Positions 48,558 to 58,409 of a stretch of 64,000 bases of DNA are shown here, in pieces. A model generated the notes under the pieces. The model saw nothing but the letters and a program-made list of their open reading frames with translations. It was not told the origin of the DNA and searched no databases. A program made the translations under genes and the position numbers. Position 1 is the first letter of the stretch; the number at the start of each line of letters is the position of its first letter. Source of the stretch: Prochlorococcus sp. AG-409-A19 (lineage in GTDB: Bacteria; Cyanobacteriota; Cyanobacteriia; PCC-6307; Cyanobiaceae); NCBI GenBank assembly GCA_003216155.1, contig QCJH01000003.1, forward strand, positions 45,153 to 109,152, given 5' to 3'.

Positions 48558-50984
48558 TTAGTTGTTGTCAATCGGTTCGATTGGGGCCAGACGAGGATCA
48601 AGGATTTTTGGACTCATTCCATCGAATTTCACAGCGATAGAAATTCGTTCACCACTGCCGAAGGTGTGAGTGATTTTTCCTTCTCCAAATGTTGCGTGTA
48701 GAACTCGATCACCTACTTCCCAATTCTTTTCTAAAGAAGGTCCATTTATACGTCTTCGCACTGCATTGCTAGGCATTTCTGCAGCAGACTCTGAATGGAT
48801 ACTCTTCCCATACCCTCGATCTATTCGAGTGAGCCGGTCAAGGTTTTGACTCCTTCTTAGGGCGATACCACTTCTTTGTGGCATGTCACCTTGAAGAAGC
48901 TTTTCTGGCAATTCTGAGAGAAAAATGGAAGGAATTGCTGGTTCGCGCATCCCTCCCCAGAGCCTTCGCTCGCTAGCATGGGATAGTAATAATTTTTCTT
49001 TGGCTCTTGTGATACCTACATAGCAGAGTCTTCTTTCCTCTTCAAGGGAGGAAGGGTCTTGGAGTGAGCGATAACTAGGGAAAAGACCTTGCTCCATTCC
49101 TACAAGACATACCACTGGGAATTCCAGACCCTTACTGCTATGCAATGTCATAAGTGTTACCCGGTCAGCAGCTGTATCTTTGTTGTCAGCATCACTGGCA
49201 AGAGCAACTGTTGCTAAGAATTCTTCGATGCTGGCATCTTCATTTTCATCTTGATATTGAAGGGCGGCATTGACAAGTTCTTGTAGATTTCGTCTACGTT
49301 CTTCTGCCTCATCAGTCGCCTCTGTAATTAATTCACTGATGTAGCCACTTTGTTCAAGAACCTCTTGAATTAATTCAGATGGCGATACTTGATCGAGGTG
49401 GCCTCGTAAATTTCCAATTATTTCGCGAAATTGGAGCACTCCTTTGGCTGATCTACCACCAAGGGTTCTAACTGCTTCGGGATCATCAATTACATCCCAT
49501 AGTGGAATCCCGAGTTGGTTAGCTGCATCAGTGAGCCTTTGAATAGTGGTTTTCCCGATACCCCTTTTAGGAACATTTAGAACCCTTAAAAGAGAAAGAG
49601 TGTCAGCTGGATTTATAAGTAGTTTTAAGTATGCCAAAATATCTTTTATTTCTCTCCTGTCATAAAAACGTAACCCTCCAACTACCACATAAGGGATGCC
49701 CCATCTGACTAATGATTCTTCTATGGTTCTAGATTGAGCATTGGTTCGATAAAGAATTGCCATTTCTCCCCATCGTAATTCTTTATTGCCAGCTTCAAGT
49801 AAACGCAACTTATGAACTACTGCCTCCGCTTCGGCAATTTCATCATCGCATCTTATTAGTTTGATTAGATCACCTTTCTCACGTGTTGCACGTAATACTT
49901 TATCTATTCTTTCAGTATTGTTGGAGATTAAAGAATTTGCGGCCTCTAAAATTGTTGAGGTTGAACGATAATTTTCTTCTAGCTTAACCATTGTTTTGGT
50001 ACTTTTGTCTGAAGCCTTATCTCCAAAGTCATTTTGGAAGCCCATTAAGATTGTGAAATCAGCTGCACGAAAGCTATAGATACTTTGATCTGCATCACCC
50101 ACTACAAATACTGATCTTTGATCCCAATTATGGAATTTTGCAGGATCATGACCATTAGTCACCAGCAGCTTAATAAGTTCATATTGAGTCCTATTTGTAT
50201 CTTGATACTCATCAACAAGAACATGTCTAAACCTACTATGCCAGTAGGAACGGACTTGTTCATTTCGGCGTAACAATTGCACAGGTAGTAGCAATAAATC
50301 ATCAAAATCTAGGGCATTGTTAGCTGCTAATGCTTTTCGGTAACGCCGATAGACTTCGACAATTAGCTTGCCTCTTGCACCTTCTGCTTGCTCGTTAAGC
50401 TGATCAGGTGACAAGCTTTGGTTTTTGGCATTACTTATAGCCCAACGAATCTTTTTAGGCTCAAATCTCTTTGGGTCTAGTTGCAGTTCTTTTGTGACGA
50501 TCTCTTTAACAAGATTCTGTGCATCTGTTTCGTCATATATTGAGAATTGACGTGTCCATTGAAGACCTTCTTCATCTTGAAATTTCTCGATGTCAAAACG
50601 AAGTAAACGTGCAAATAAAGAGTGAAATGTTCCTATCCAAAGTTCTTTTGTGACATGCTGAAAAATATGAGTTCTTAGTTGACGTTGGTTGACAGATGCA
50701 AGTGTTCCAAATGGTTGACCAAATTGATTCTCCGCAAGCCTTTCTGCTAAAAGTAGTTCCAGACGTTCTTTCATTTCGCGAGCAGCTTTATTTGTAAAGG
50801 TGACAGCTAGAATTTGATGAGGATCTATACCATGTTCGGCGATTAAATGCGCTATTCGATGAGTTAAAGCTCTGGTTTTTCCGCTACCTGCACCTGCAAT
50901 AACTAATAAAGGCCCTGTTAAGTGATTAACTGCTCTGTATTGAGATTCATTTAGAGTATTTAGAAAATTATTTTTAATGACCAT
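48558..50984 (-). CDS. UvrD/PcrA-type DNA helicase
   Basis: A superfamily 1 3'-5' helicase of 808 residues. LNESQYRAV at 11-19 is the Q motif, GAGSGKT at 31-37 Walker A, VDEYQDTN Walker B, GDADQSIYSFRAAD motif III, and VTLMTLHSSKGLEFP and YVGITRAKEKL are motifs V-VI. A C-terminal KOW/Tudor-like tail (VGDRVLHATFGEGKI) is typical. It acts in repair and replication-fork clearance. The ATG shares a base with the stop of the upstream O-antigen ligase-like gene (TAATG). Confidence 0.95.
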   Translation of the reverse strand: MVIKNNFLNTLNESQYRAVNHLTGPLLVIAGAGSGKTRALTHRIAHLIAEHGIDPHQILAVTFTNKAAREMKERLELLLAERLAENQFGQPFGTLASVNQRQLRTHIFQHVTKELWIGTFHSLFARLLRFDIEKFQDEEGLQWTRQFSIYDETDAQNLVKEIVTKELQLDPKRFEPKKIRWAISNAKNQSLSPDQLNEQAEGARGKLIVEVYRRYRKALAANNALDFDDLLLLPVQLLRRNEQVRSYWHSRFRHVLVDEYQDTNRTQYELIKLLVTNGHDPAKFHNWDQRSVFVVGDADQSIYSFRAADFTILMGFQNDFGDKASDKSTKTMVKLEENYRSTSTILEAANSLISNNTERIDKVLRATREKGDLIKLIRCDDEIAEAEAVVHKLRLLEAGNKELRWGEMAILYRTNAQSRTIEESLVRWGIPYVVVGGLRFYDRREIKDILAYLKLLINPADTLSLLRVLNVPKRGIGKTTIQRLTDAANQLGIPLWDVIDDPEAVRTLGGRSAKGVLQFREIIGNLRGHLDQVSPSELIQEVLEQSGYISELITEATDEAEERRRNLQELVNAALQYQDENEDASIEEFLATVALASDADNKDTAADRVTLMTLHSSKGLEFPVVCLVGMEQGLFPSYRSLQDPSSLEEERRLCYVGITRAKEKLLLSHASERRLWGGMREPAIPSIFLSELPEKLLQGDMPQRSGIALRRSQNLDRLTRIDRGYGKSIHSESAAEMPSNAVRRRINGPSLEKNWEVGDRVLHATFGEGKITHTFGSGERISIAVKFDGMSPKILDPRLAPIEPIDNN

Positions 50985-52249
50985 TATATTTCCCTCTCCT
51001 TAGCTGTAAATGAATCATGTCTACCGCAAATTGCGGCTGATGTGACCCAGAACAGCGGCACATTTCCTAGATGGCCAGAGAACATGACGTATATGCATGC
51101 TTGTAGCCATAAGATGCTTAGCCATAGATCTGCTTGGGAGAATCGAATTAGCCTGATGGAATAAACAGTAGTTATTGTGATAAGTGATATCAAAAGTCCT
51201 CCTAGAACCAATCCTCCTAATAAGAGTGATTCAACTATAAAATTATGAGGGTAATAAGGAGTTAAATTGCTAAATAAATTCTCTAGTAAACTATGCATTT
51301 CAAATCCTTTGCCAAAAATAGGATTCTCTAGCCAATACTTTAACCCTGAAGAAATAAATATTAGCCTGTTAAGCTCGCTCTCTCCTAGACCTGTTGTTTG
51401 TATTTTATTTATTAAGCCACTTCCGCTAAATAGTGAGAAGCAAGCCGCAAAGGAGAAACTTATACCTGTGAGGATCCAAAAGCGAGACTTGCCTTTATAA
51501 GAGTAGCGCTTAATTTGCAAGATTAGGATTAATCCAATTGTAAGAGCTAGAAAAGCACTGCGAGTAGCGCTAGTTAAGGTAATTATTATACCGACTAAAC
51601 ACCCTAAGAAGATTAATATATTGATCCATTCTTTGTTTTGCTTATTCTTAGCCGAGAATAAATACGCGAAGCTAATTAGAAATAGGCTTGCCCCACAATG
51701 ACCCGCTGGAATCGGATTTAGATCGGGGAGTTGAAAGCGCATTTCTATAGGGTTGAAATTTAAGCAAAATAAGAGGAGTGAAATGCCAAGTAATATCACT
51801 CCAGAAAATATAATGATTAGAGGATTAAAAGCTTTTGTGAAATCTTTGACAACTACGTATGTACCTAAAGCAGGAAATAAGCTTGATCCCAATGACCAGG
51901 CAAAAAGCTCCCAAGGCGGTATGGCTGTTGAGACACCTAGAATGGTTAAATCTAGAATTAGACGCAGAATATAAAATCCCCAGAAAAAAATAGTTATAAT
52001 TAGCCATGGTTTGAGACTTTTTAATCCTTGAATATATATAAAATAGCTACTTAAAAGAAGAATTAAGCCTCTAAAAGCTATCATTAAAGTTCTGTTTGAT
52101 ATTCCTACCTCATAAGCAATAAAGGAAAGAGGTACTTGGGCAAATAGGATTATGGAGAGGAAAGTAGAGAAAAACAGATTAATTCTCTTATTGTCTATTT
52201 TATTACTATTAAACCAAGAGTCCAATCTTAGAAAATTAGAAAGAGGCAT
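50984..52249 (-). CDS. O-antigen ligase/polymerase-like membrane protein (WaaL/Wzy type)
   Basis: With ATG 52249 the protein has 421 residues and about ten to twelve hydrophobic helices. The conserved periplasmic loop FGKGFEMHSLLENLFSNLTPYYPHN with final His-Asn, and ATRSAFLALTIGL upstream, place it in the O-antigen ligase family. It probably links or polymerises sugar chains. The stop overlaps the uvrD start (TAATG), so a surface gene is coupled to a helicase, an odd pairing. A start at 52303 is possible but less likely. Confidence 0.82.
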   Translation of the reverse strand: MPLSNFLRLDSWFNSNKIDNKRINLFFSTFLSIILFAQVPLSFIAYEVGISNRTLMIAFRGLILLLSSYFIYIQGLKSLKPWLIITIFFWGFYILRLILDLTILGVSTAIPPWELFAWSLGSSLFPALGTYVVVKDFTKAFNPLIIIFSGVILLGISLLLFCLNFNPIEMRFQLPDLNPIPAGHCGASLFLISFAYLFSAKNKQNKEWINILIFLGCLVGIIITLTSATRSAFLALTIGLILILQIKRYSYKGKSRFWILTGISFSFAACFSLFSGSGLINKIQTTGLGESELNRLIFISSGLKYWLENPIFGKGFEMHSLLENLFSNLTPYYPHNFIVESLLLGGLVLGGLLISLITITTVYSIRLIRFSQADLWLSILWLQACIYVMFSGHLGNVPLFWVTSAAICGRHDSFTAKEREI

Positions 52250-52313
52250 CAAATAATATCTAGGTTGTTTGTGGTTATAATAGCCACATGCTGATAAATG
52301 CAAGAGGATTTAA

Positions 52314-53264
52314 ATGGTAAAGGATGAAAACTACAGCCTTTCAAATGAATGCACCGTAAGCATAGTTGTTGAATGGGAGAATGTTCTTTTGGCAGGGTCA
52401 TCAAGAGCTCAGTCAATGCTTGATAGTCTAATCAAGCAATGCAATGAAATGCAAAGTGTAATCGAGATCATTATTGCTACGAACCGAAATGAGTTTCAGC
52501 TTAAAAATAGACCTTTTGCTCTTTCAAGCAGAATAAAATGGCAAGTAGAGAAATTTGCTGGTCATCACTATTATGAGCTGAAAAATCTTGGAGCAGAAAA
52601 AACTAAAGGTGAAAGAATAGTTTTTGTAGATAGTGATGTAATACCCGCTCAAAACTGGCTAAAGGAATTGTTATTAACCTTTTCTATGCATAATGCAAAT
52701 GTATGCTGCGGAACAGCTTTTATTGAGCCTGAAGACTTTTATAATCGCACCTTTGCATTGTTTTGGTTTTTCCCATTACGTATAAATGATCAAGAAATAA
52801 GAAAAGCCAGCCACTTCTTTGCAAATAATATTGCTTTTAACAGGGTGACTTTCTTTGACAATCAATTCCCTATAAAGCCTGAAGCATCAAGAGGAGCTTG
52901 TTTGACTTTAGCCAAACAGCTTGCCAAGAAGGGGATAAGTATTTGGAAAAACCCTAGAGCAAGCGTTGCCCACCCACCACCTCAGGGATTTGCAAACTTT
53001 TGTTTGAGGGCATTAGCTCAGGGTAGAGATAGGAACCTTAGAGAGGTTGGACTTAACAAAACAATTTTAGGTTCAATCTTTAGAGTTTTCAAAAATATGG
53101 CTAGAAGTGTATTTAAGATTCTCAGAGATTATAAGAAAGTAGGTTTACATCCCTTCTCTACTCCTTTATCTATTACTCTTTCTATTTGTTATTACATCAT
53201 GTATTTTCTTGGAGAATTAGGCTGTGCACTAAAAATTTCGCATGTCATGAAAATATCAATTTGA
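52314..53264 (+). CDS. Glycosyltransferase family 2 protein
   Basis: The 316-residue protein has a GT-A fold pattern: VSIVVEWENVLL near the start, ATNRNEF, the DxD-like VFVDSDVIPAQNWLK near 105-118 for metal and donor binding, and AHPPPQGFANFCLRALAQGRDR for the acceptor side. A hydrophobic C-terminal helix (PLSITLSICYYIMYFLG) may anchor it to the membrane. The sugar used is unknown. It is the only plus-strand gene in the polysaccharide block and converges with the next GT2 gene after 2 bases. Confidence 0.85.
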   Translation: MVKDENYSLSNECTVSIVVEWENVLLAGSSRAQSMLDSLIKQCNEMQSVIEIIIATNRNEFQLKNRPFALSSRIKWQVEKFAGHHYYELKNLGAEKTKGERIVFVDSDVIPAQNWLKELLLTFSMHNANVCCGTAFIEPEDFYNRTFALFWFFPLRINDQEIRKASHFFANNIAFNRVTFFDNQFPIKPEASRGACLTLAKQLAKKGISIWKNPRASVAHPPPQGFANFCLRALAQGRDRNLREVGLNKTILGSIFRVFKNMARSVFKILRDYKKVGLHPFSTPLSITLSICYYIMYFLGELGCALKISHVMKISI

Positions 53265-53266
53265 AA

Positions 53267-54271
53267 TCATCGGTTGATTTTTCTTCCTTTTCTCAACTTG
53301 TTACGTGTCATTAGTATTAATGACAATAGCCATGAAGGAGATAATGCTAAAATCATTTTAATCCATCCTATGAATTGAAGAGTATCTAATTGAATCTCCA
53401 TTAATTCGTTCTTTATATTATACCCTTGTCTCTTGCGATGTAATAACCAATGAAATTGTTTTCGGTTGGAAAGTATTTTTAATGACTTACAATCATCATT
53501 ATCGATATGCATTTTCGGCTTTAGAGTGCCATTAAGTATCTTTTTTACCTCTTTGGTTATTGGATGAATCTTAAGTTGCTCCATGCTTTTAGTTACTACG
53601 CTGCTATGGTCTCGACAATAACGACTTGTTTTAGTGCAGCATAAAGCTAATGGTTGCCCTAAAAGGGCTAATCTGAGCCAAAGAAGATGATCTCCAGCTC
53701 TAGTAATACCACTTTCTGGAAAGCCTTCAGTTGCTAAAAATGCTTTCAATGAGACCACCATCGAATTCGTATGGATAATATCTTTTCTTGCATATAATTT
53801 CAGAAACTCTTTGGAGTTCAACCTCCTGTCAGATTGAATATGTATATCTATAATTTCAGACCCTAATTGTTCTTCGAATCCTGTACATATGAAAGCATAA
53901 TCAGCACCATCTTTGAGAAATGAATAGACTTTCTTCAGATGATCCGGAAACCAGATGTCATCAGCATCAAGAAAAGCTAAGTATTGACCATGGGAATTTT
54001 TTGCTGCTAAATTTCTTGCCGCATATCCACCTGGCCCTGGAAAACTCCTTTTAAGAACTATTGCTTTCTTTATAAGCTCAGGGAATTCACGTAGCTTGCT
54101 TATTCCATTATCAGTTGAAGCATCATCAACAATGATTAGCTCATAGTTGGTAAATGTTTGCGCCTGAACAGAAGCTAATGCATTATGAAAATAGTTGAAT
54201 TTATTATGCAATGGAATGATAATGCTAAATATTGGTTTTTCCAATAAGTGTTTTGAATTATTGTAATTCAC
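53267..54271 (-). CDS. Glycosyltransferase family 2 protein
   Basis: The 334 residues start with the clean GT-A signature FSIIIPLHNKFNYFHNALASV, LIIVDDASTDNG and the DxD motif FLDADDIWFPDH. A basic C-terminal tail follows a hydrophobic stretch near 305-322. Donor and acceptor cannot be predicted. It ends 2 bases from the convergent GT2 gene and lies downstream of the GT-B gene on the same strand. Confidence 0.9.
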   Translation of the reverse strand: MNYNNSKHLLEKPIFSIIIPLHNKFNYFHNALASVQAQTFTNYELIIVDDASTDNGISKLREFPELIKKAIVLKRSFPGPGGYAARNLAAKNSHGQYLAFLDADDIWFPDHLKKVYSFLKDGADYAFICTGFEEQLGSEIIDIHIQSDRRLNSKEFLKLYARKDIIHTNSMVVSLKAFLATEGFPESGITRAGDHLLWLRLALLGQPLALCCTKTSRYCRDHSSVVTKSMEQLKIHPITKEVKKILNGTLKPKMHIDNDDCKSLKILSNRKQFHWLLHRKRQGYNIKNELMEIQLDTLQFIGWIKMILALSPSWLLSLILMTRNKLRKGRKINR

Positions 54272-54337
54272 TTTAGCTCTCGATTAGACTCAACATTTTG
54301 ATTGTACGTACCTTATAAGTATTTTCTTGAGCAAGCT

Positions 54338-55432
54338 TTAGTCTTGCATTTCGCTCAGGTTCAGAATCAGATGATATTTTTTTTTGAGTATTTCATTAGA
54401 GAATGATTCGAAGCTATCGCATAAGGAAAGATATTCTTTGTAAGGGATAAGACTAGGTATTTCCATAGCAACTATTGGAACTCCTGAGGCTAGATACTCA
54501 AAAAATTTCATTGGGAACATGGCTTGAGTATATTGATTAATACGGTTGGGTAGTATTGCGACGTCAAAATTAGATATAAATCCAGGAACTTCTTGATAAG
54601 ATTTAGGTCCAAGAAAGAAAATATTTTTTCTTCTTTTGAGCTCACTTACGTCTGTACCTTCTTCGCCTTCCCCTATCGATCCAATGAGAACAAAGGAATT
54701 CTTTGGTTGTGAATCAGCTAGATATTTTAGTAGATCAAAGTTTATTTTGTAGCTGCTTATAGCACCCACAAATCCAATTATTGGACTGGTAATACTTTGC
54801 ATTGATTCTTTGGCTTTCCTAACAGATTCATAAGTAGGGTTGGAGAAATGGTCGTATTCGACTACATTTGGCATTAGGTGAAGACTATTGCATTTGCCTT
54901 TCAGCTTTCTAAACAAGGCGGGTGAAGTTACAACAATATGACTTACCTTTTGAGCCGTCAAGATTTCAAGCTTCTCTAATTCCATTTTTGGCATTAGAGG
55001 CTGAGCACTGATGTCATCTACACAGTGATAGAGAGATGATTGGAAATGTCTAGGATTCAATATTTGAACTGTTGCAGGACTATATGTCCATAAAATATTA
55101 CATTTAAAACCTAATTTTATATAGGAATATCTAAGAAAAATGAAGAGTATTAATCTATTTAACCATGCAAATATTCCCTTTTGAATTCCAGGAATTACTA
55201 ATGGAGATACAACCCAAAGTCGTGATGTAATTTTCCTTGGAGAGGAAAAAATTCTTTTAATTCTTTTTATCACTCTTTTCTTGTCTTTGCCTGCCATCTT
55301 AGGCTTACGTAGCCCAAGTGAGTCTACATAAACAACTCGATGACCTTCTTTAGCTAGTGCTAAAGCGACATGTTGTTTGTTAGTCCAAAATGGATGATCC
55401 CAATCTGCAGTAGATAAAAGCAAAATGTTCAA
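54338..55432 (-). CDS. GT-B glycosyltransferase (family 4-like)
   Basis: This 364-residue protein resembles GT-B transferases. The N-terminal half opens with LLLSTADWDHPFWTNKQHVA and EGHRVVYVDSLG; the C-terminal half has SPIIGFVGAISSYKINFDLL, FFLGPKSYQEVPGFISNFDVAILPN and a MKFFEYLASGVPIVA motif with the donor-binding Glu. It probably adds a sugar to the surface glycan. It lies between a GT2 gene and the ABC exporter on the minus strand. Confidence 0.88.
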   Translation of the reverse strand: MNILLLSTADWDHPFWTNKQHVALALAKEGHRVVYVDSLGLRKPKMAGKDKKRVIKRIKRIFSSPRKITSRLWVVSPLVIPGIQKGIFAWLNRLILFIFLRYSYIKLGFKCNILWTYSPATVQILNPRHFQSSLYHCVDDISAQPLMPKMELEKLEILTAQKVSHIVVTSPALFRKLKGKCNSLHLMPNVVEYDHFSNPTYESVRKAKESMQSITSPIIGFVGAISSYKINFDLLKYLADSQPKNSFVLIGSIGEGEEGTDVSELKRRKNIFFLGPKSYQEVPGFISNFDVAILPNRINQYTQAMFPMKFFEYLASGVPIVAMEIPSLIPYKEYLSLCDSFESFSNEILKKKYHLILNLSEMQD

Positions 55433-55485
55433 TTCTGTTTATGCGAGGTAGAAGTGATTATCTATATAGAAAATCATTTTGTTGC

Positions 55486-57318
55486 TCATAAGACGACATC
55501 TTCTGACCCTTTTACACTCATCCCTAGTGGATGATTGGGATTACAGAGATCATTATAGGTACCGGAGGAAGCTACCAAACCGTCTTTGATTTCATATATG
55601 TGATCACATTTAGCTAGTGTATTGAGGCGATGTGCAATTACTACAGTTGTGCATCTACGACCGATAATTTCTAAAGAGTCAATAACATCACTTTCAGTTT
55701 TCTCGTCTAATGAACTTGTGGCTTCATCTAGGACCAGAAAACCTGCTTTTCTATAGAAAGCACGTGCCAGGGCTATACGTTGGCGTTGGCCCCCTGAGAA
55801 ATTAAATCCATTTTCTCCTACAAAGGTATATATACCATGAGGCATTTCAGTAATTAGCTCATATAATTGAGCAGCATATATTGCATCCCATACCTCGTCA
55901 AAATTTATTTCTTTTTCGTCAGTCCCAAATGCTATATTTTCAAGGATACTTGCATCTAGCAGGCTTATATTTTGGGGGACTTCTGCGCAACTTCTTTGCC
56001 AAGCTGATATGTCAGAACCGGCAAGTGGTATCCCATCAAGCATCATTTGACCAGTGCTTGGTACTAGATGGGCGAGAAGAATGCTTGAAAGGGTTGTTTT
56101 GCCGCTTCCCGTTGGACCCATCAAGGCTATTCTTGAACCAACAGGTACATTTATAGAAATTGAATTCAGAGCATTTTGTTCAGAGGATGGATATCTATAA
56201 CCAACTTGATGTAGTGATACTTCTCTTCGTGGAAAAACTCCCTTTGGAGATAAACTTTCGCCTGTAAGAAATGCTCTATTTGGATTAGGCAATTCTAGAT
56301 ATCCAAGGGCTGAATCTACTTCTGGAAGAGCACCTCTTAGTCTTGTTATTGCTCTGAAGAGATCTTGTAATGGTGGGGTGATTTTTACAGAAGCGACTAC
56401 AAATGTGGTTAGGAATGGTATTAATGTTACTGCAAGGTCAGCTTTTTCTGGTTTGCCTAATGTAGGAAGTAATGCGGCGGAAAAAATAAATGTTATTGCA
56501 AGTGGCTCTATTACAAACCTTGGGACATCAGGTAATAGCTTGGAAAGCCATTCGAATGATTTCGCAGCTTCACCAGCCTTTACAAACTTAGATTCAAAGT
56601 AACGCCCAGTATGTGTCAAATGTATATCACGTATTGAATAAAAGATTTGATTAAGTAATGAATTTGCCAATATGTCAAGCCTTACTCTTTGATTAGAGGC
56701 ATGCCTTAAATATGGGACAACGAGTGAGGAGATAATTAGGAAAGCTAGTCCTAGAAGAGAAAGTAGTATTATTGCTTTAATTCCTAATGTATAGCCAAGA
56801 GCAATTGCCAGAAATAAAATAACAATAGAGCTTGAGGTTATTGCTAATAGTGGGGCAATGATCAAGTCAGAAACTCTTTGCATGTTAACCATTAATTGTG
56901 CTGATATTGCCGAGTTTTTTGCTGTTAGGAAGTAATCGTATGGCTGTCCAATTACTCTCCCTAAAATGCGATCAGAGATGTCTCTCCAGACCTGGGCCGT
57001 TAGTCTCTGCTGGAAAACTTTTAGTATCAACTTTGTTATTGAACCTAGCCAACTCAATATGATGAAAATTAAAACTAGCCAAAGAGCTTGTTCTCCCTGT
57101 GAGCCTCCAAAAACTTTTATCCCTGGGATGGAGTCGTTGAGCTTTTGTCCTACAAGACTTCCTGCTAGACGTGCTGCTACTGCTACAGATGCAAGATCTA
57201 TTACCCCAGAGAAAGCAGATAGTGGGAGAACTGCTATCAAGGACCTCACCCGCCGTCTGGGAATAACCCGAAACAACCGTCGAAGTAGATGAACCGTCTG
57301 GCCCTTAAGGCGAGGCAC
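55486..57318 (-). CDS. ABC exporter, fused permease and ATPase
   Basis: The frame from GTG 57318 gives 610 residues: about six N-terminal membrane helices (40-330), then an ATPase with GPTGSGKTT Walker A, FSGGQRQRIALARAF signature, LVLDEATSSLDEKT Walker B and IAHRLNT H loop. The family includes MsbA-like exporters of lipid-linked glycans, which fits its place among glycosyltransferases. The frame is open for 45 codons above the GTG without an ATG, so the true start is uncertain. Confidence 0.88.
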   Translation of the reverse strand: MPRLKGQTVHLLRRLFRVIPRRRVRSLIAVLPLSAFSGVIDLASVAVAARLAGSLVGQKLNDSIPGIKVFGGSQGEQALWLVLIFIILSWLGSITKLILKVFQQRLTAQVWRDISDRILGRVIGQPYDYFLTAKNSAISAQLMVNMQRVSDLIIAPLLAITSSSIVILFLAIALGYTLGIKAIILLSLLGLAFLIISSLVVPYLRHASNQRVRLDILANSLLNQIFYSIRDIHLTHTGRYFESKFVKAGEAAKSFEWLSKLLPDVPRFVIEPLAITFIFSAALLPTLGKPEKADLAVTLIPFLTTFVVASVKITPPLQDLFRAITRLRGALPEVDSALGYLELPNPNRAFLTGESLSPKGVFPRREVSLHQVGYRYPSSEQNALNSISINVPVGSRIALMGPTGSGKTTLSSILLAHLVPSTGQMMLDGIPLAGSDISAWQRSCAEVPQNISLLDASILENIAFGTDEKEINFDEVWDAIYAAQLYELITEMPHGIYTFVGENGFNFSGGQRQRIALARAFYRKAGFLVLDEATSSLDEKTESDVIDSLEIIGRRCTTVVIAHRLNTLAKCDHIYEIKDGLVASSGTYNDLCNPNHPLGMSVKGSEDVVL

Positions 57319-57449
57319 TCCGGAACTCTCAATACTTTTTTTAATGTATGCCTGCAGCTGTCGAATTTGTTTTCCTGGCAGCCAGTCTAAGAACCGATCA
57401 CATGAAGCTTGGCTAGTAATCTTCTTAATAGGAGATATGGCATGGATTC

Positions 57450-58194
57450 CTATTTAATATTGTTTATTGACGAGTTATGATGATAGAAAAACTCCTTTAA
57501 ATTAACCAGAACTTTTTGCCAACGAAACTTTGTTAGTGATTCACTCTTAAGCTCTAATAGCTTTTTTAGTTTTGTAATATCGCTTCGCTAACTTTCTGGA
57601 TCTCTCAAGGCATTTGATATTCGAAGCAAATCAAGTGAGAGATTGCTATATCTGATTTGAAGCCCGATTTCTCCAGGGTCTATGAAGTCTGCTAGTGAAT
57701 TATTTAGGCTTGAGAATACTACCCAGCCACAGGCGAGTGCTCGAAGAGGTGGTAATCCAAAACCTTTATTGATTCCTGCCCCACGTCAATAATCATTTGA
57801 GTCATAGATAAATACAGTAGATGAGTTAAATAAATCCAAAAGATCATCTTTTCATTAGGACTGAATATGTACCTTTAAGCCCTTTTTGGTTAAGCCTTGG
57901 AGCTAATTCTCCTAATATATAGCTACTGGTTTTCCTTTTTTGGATTAGTACATCAATAGGTCGTTTGCTCTTGGTTGCTCGACTTCCTCTTGCAACCCGA
58001 AAACTTTCTATTGGGTTAGTCAGTAGGAATAAAGGATTGTAAGTAGCTTTTTCTCTCCAATACCCGATAGTATGGGTTCTTACTGTCAAGATTGGTACGT
58101 CTTTGGGTAGGTTGAATCGATAGCCAGTGCTCTGTGCATGGTATCTAATTGCCTGATCTTTAAGTTTATGAATTAGACATGGGATAGCATTACC
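57450..58194 (-). pseudogene. Decayed GT-B glycosyltransferase gene
   Basis: On the minus strand the first frame (from about 58194) encodes YWREKATYNPLFLL through QKGLKGTYSVLMKR and then stops at TGA. A frame shift restores DDLLDLFNSSTVFIYDSNDY, followed by an in-frame TGA, RGAGINKGFGLPPLRALACG, a TAG after NALRDPES, and KFRWQKVLVNLKEFF. This is the C-terminal half of a GT-B transferase, with GFGLPPLRALACG and DFIDPGEIG. It lacks its N-terminus. One shift and two stops show it is dead unless read-through occurs. Confidence 0.85.
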
Positions 58195-58409
58195 CTAGTT
58201 AATTATCCATAGATTTTTTTTTTGCTGGTTTGTCTATCTGCAAGCAGATCATCTAAATAAGCCTGATCAGAATATTTTTTTTTGCATGTAACTATTATAT
58301 CTTTGCAAAACTCTTTTAGTAAATGAGCTATTTGCAGCTTTATTTTTAATCAGCCATAAATAATATTTTTTTAGTGATAGGTATAAGAGATCGGATGACT
58401 TTCTCAATA
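58195..58409. other. AT-rich gap between the dead glycosyltransferase gene and heme oxygenase
   Basis: About 215 bases, very AT-rich, with no frame that looks coding and no strong hairpin. It contains runs of T and A such as around 58212-58222. It separates the decayed polysaccharide gene from the end of the heme oxygenase gene and may hold remains of older genes. Confidence 0.5.
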
